This document shows positions 61,993 to 64,000 of a DNA stretch of 64,000 bases, piece after piece. The stretch comes from Solanum dulcamara (Eukaryota; Streptophyta; Magnoliopsida; Solanales; Solanaceae): assembly GCF_947179165.1 (NCBI RefSeq), contig NC_077240.1, positions 74,433,501 to 74,497,500 on the forward strand, written 5' to 3'. The position numbers and the translations under genes are program-made. The notes under the pieces are model-generated. The model was not told the origin of the DNA. It saw only the letters and a program-made list of their open reading frames with translations, and ran no database searches. Within the stretch, counting starts at the first letter, position 1; each line of letters opens with the position of its first letter.

Positions 61993-63191
61993 CATCATCA
62001 TCATCATCATCATCATAATTATTCATATTTATCCCTTACTAACACTTTTATCAAGTCTTTTACAGGTACTCAGAACTGCTTCCCGAGGAAGCTATTCGAA
62101 TTAAGTTTGAATAATATTTTTAATTTATTATTGTATATATTATTGACGTTAGGCAAACATTAGGCCGTTCATTATATTATTGCTTTAATTTACTCTTTAT
62201 GTATATTTTATTATATATTTGTGCAATATTTTCATCTCCTCAATTAAAAAATGAGTTCAGCTAGGATCCACAATTGTGGATTTTGAAGAATGCGAATACC
62301 TTCCCTTCGGAATAACTTGACCCCCTTACTTCGGATCCATTGGTTTCGTATACATTTTTTAAAATAATTAATTGGTTTTTAATTATCCTAAAATTATGGT
62401 GACTCATTAAATTAAACTATTTTTGAATAATCGAATTAATTTTTTTACGAATCACCACGACGTTGTTCCTTATTTGAAAAAAATAAAAATAAACTAGGGA
62501 TGTAACACTTATTATAGTTACGAATCTGAGCTCACCATATAATAGAATTCCATTTTTTTAGTATATATAGAGACACATATATTTTTAAATTATTTTAATA
62601 ATTATTTATTCTTTATTAATATTTTACCAAGTGTTTGAATAAGTATTCGGAGATATTTTCCAAAAATAATATTCAAAAGTGTTTTTCTTTTCATATGGTA
62701 AAAAATTCTTTTTTTAGAGCAAATCTTTTAATATTGCATAAAAGCTATTTTTTCTTCTATACATTTACATTGTCTTTCTCATATTTTTATACATATAGTT
62801 GACAATAACATACATTATTTACTTGATTCATATTCTTTTATACATATATTTTATATAACTTTAATACATATTTTTTTGCATATATATATGTGTTATAATT
62901 GTAAATAATAATTTTATATCCTCCCTCATTGATAAATTAAGTCTAGTCGGGTATCACATTTTGTGAATTTTGAAGGGTGCCTAACACCTTTCCTTTGGAA
63001 TAATGTAAACCCTTTCCTAGAATCTAAATTGTTTTTTTAGCAGATTGAAACGTGAGTCATACAGGTCATGCATCAAATAGGTTTTTCTTATTTTCCTTAA
63101 TAAATTAGGTAGCGACTCTATATAATAATTAATCATTTTAGAGTCCATATATTGTGATTTATCTAACCTCGGTTAAAGATAAGGCATAACA
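59753..63191. mobile_element. Large solo LTR (3.4 kb) inserted in copia pol
   Basis: The sequence runs TGTTGACACCC to GGCATAACA, bounded by a perfect 5-bp target duplication GTGAT (59748-59752 and 63192-63196). Copia coding resumes in frame across it. There is no polyprotein, and I see no terminal duplication inside, so it is best read as a solo LTR. The ends and the 'TTCCCTTCGGAATAA'-type block suggest a Ty3 Tat/Ogre-like parent, which is inference. It contains a (TTA)n-(ATC)n microsatellite and two related modules near its right end. Confidence 0.75.
61933..62017. repeat. Compound microsatellite (TTA)n-(ATC)n
   Basis: About 58 bp of TTA/TAT triplets with one interruption, followed by about nine ATC triplets. 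It lies inside the 3.4-kb solo LTR and is likely length-variable between plants. Confidence 0.95.
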
Positions 63192-64000
63192 GTGATCGAA
63201 TAACCATTAGAGTACTTAATGAATGTGCTTTGTCCATGTAAAATTATTTTAAGATTTTCTCAATGTAAGCAAATTGGTGGATAAAGATCATGTCTGCTAA
63301 ATGTTCAATTTGCAGACCCAGACAAAGTTTTATTTTTTCAAGATCTTTCATTTCAAATTCTTTCTTTAGATATTCAATCACCTTTTGGACCTCTTCAGGG
63401 GTTCCATGAGATTTATGTCATCAACATCAACGGCGAGTATAACAAACTCTGATTCCGTTTTCTTAATAAAAACACATAAACAAATGACATCATTTATATA
63501 ACTTTTATTTATCAAGTACTCACTAAGGCGATTATACCACATACGCCCTGATTGTTTTAGACCATATAATAATCTTTGCAATTTGATTGAGTATATCTCC
63601 CAAAACTTAGTACATGCTTCAGGCAATTTTAATCCTTCTGGATTTTCATGTAAATTTCATTATCAAGTGAACCATAAAAGTAAGCTGCAACTATATCCAT
63701 TAGATATATTTTAAGATTTTTCTATACAACTAAACTAATGAGATATCAAAAAGTTATTTCATCCATAACGGGTGAATATGTTTCTTCATAGTTGACCCTG
63801 GGTCTTTGAGAGAATTCTTGTGCAAAAAAGTGTGTCTTGTATCTTACAATTTTATTTATCTCATTTCGTTTTTGCACAAAAACCCATTTATAGCCAACTG
63901 GTTTTACACCTTCAGGGTTTTGGACTACAGGTCTAAAAACCTCATGTTTAGCAAGTGAGTCTAATTCTGATTGAATTGGTTTTTGTCATTCTGACCAATC
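63192..64000 (-). pseudogene. Copia reverse transcriptase fragment
   Basis: From the window edge: LDSLAKHEVFRPVVQNPEGV, KPVGYKWVFVQKRNEINKIV, YEETYSPVMDEITF, DIVAAYFYGSLDNEIYMK, IKLQRLLYGLKQSGRMWYNR and ILAVDVDDINLM. The last contains the YVDD-type catalytic motif, here with Asp in place of Tyr. Stops occur near 63735 and 63645 and a shift near 63630. The 5' part of the gene lies outside the window. Confidence 0.9.

Larger units (their letters stand above)
58368..64000 (-). mobile_element. Ty1-copia retrotransposon, 3' half, interrupted
   Basis: Minus strand: RT enters at the window end and runs down to 63192, continues from 59752 into RNase H, then non-coding sequence, PPT and 3' LTR. A 3.4-kb solo LTR splits it. 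The remaining 5' parts (gag, protease, integrase, 5' LTR) would lie beyond 64000. Several stops show it is inactive. Confidence 0.85.

Noticed and set aside
61773..62163. Two overlapping plus-strand frames with Leu/Ser or Tyr/His runs
   Set aside because: They are translations of the TTA/ATC microsatellite.
59753..63191. Complete non-autonomous retroelement (LARD) rather than solo LTR
   Set aside because: No terminal direct repeats, primer-binding site or polypurine tract were seen inside; only a partial internal duplication near the right end.

Overview
The window is nuclear DNA from a flowering plant, most likely Solanaceae (Solanum or a close relative). The evidence is AT-rich intergenic DNA, genes with many GT-AG introns, SINE copies of the types widespread in nightshades (Au-like and TS-like), Solanaceae-type MITEs, and nested Athila, chromovirus, Tekay and copia retroelements. 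I see no bacterial, organellar or CRISPR sequence.

Three intact host genes can be read. (1) A single-exon calmodulin-like Ca2+ sensor with four EF-hands, closest to Arabidopsis CML15/CML16 (2111-2596, +). (2) A seven-exon ACT-domain-repeat protein of the ACR family, ACR4-like, 449 aa (36058-39029, +). (3) A seven-exon plastid cyclophilin of the CYP20-2 type, 248 aa (54075-58189, -). They are unrelated and separated by repeats, so no operon-like logic applies.

The rest is mainly layered mobile DNA. 1-1.8 kb: a long inverted-repeat (foldback) element carrying a small TRIM-like element, then a complete Au-type SINE. 3.5-4.5 kb: an insertion with a perfect 9-bp target duplication. 4.6-10.3 kb: a decayed Ty3 chromovirus (-) with both LTRs. 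10.3-13.9 kb: gene-poor DNA full of GATACAT/ATGTATC motifs. 13.9-25.7 kb: an Athila-type Ty3 element (-) with both LTRs but lacking its leader and PR-RT-RH block; its gag is split by a solo LTR. 25.7-35.8 kb: AT-rich DNA with MITEs, a second foldback copy, a hAT-like element and an LTR fragment. 39-45 kb: SINE, MITE and solo-LTR relics. 45.4-50.5 kb: a truncated Tekay/Del-like element (-) inserted into a hAT transposase gene whose remnant continues to about 52.5 kb. 58.4-64 kb: a copia element (-) whose polyprotein is split by a 3.4-kb solo LTR.

No clearly new biochemical system was found. The more unusual items are: two cases where coding sequence reads through once an inserted LTR and one target-site copy are ignored; palindromic CG-containing motif families inside two unrelated retroelements; a three-copy foldback family with long arms; a duplicated splice acceptor in the ACR gene; and a copia LTR about 180 bp upstream of, and co-oriented with, the cyclophilin start codon.
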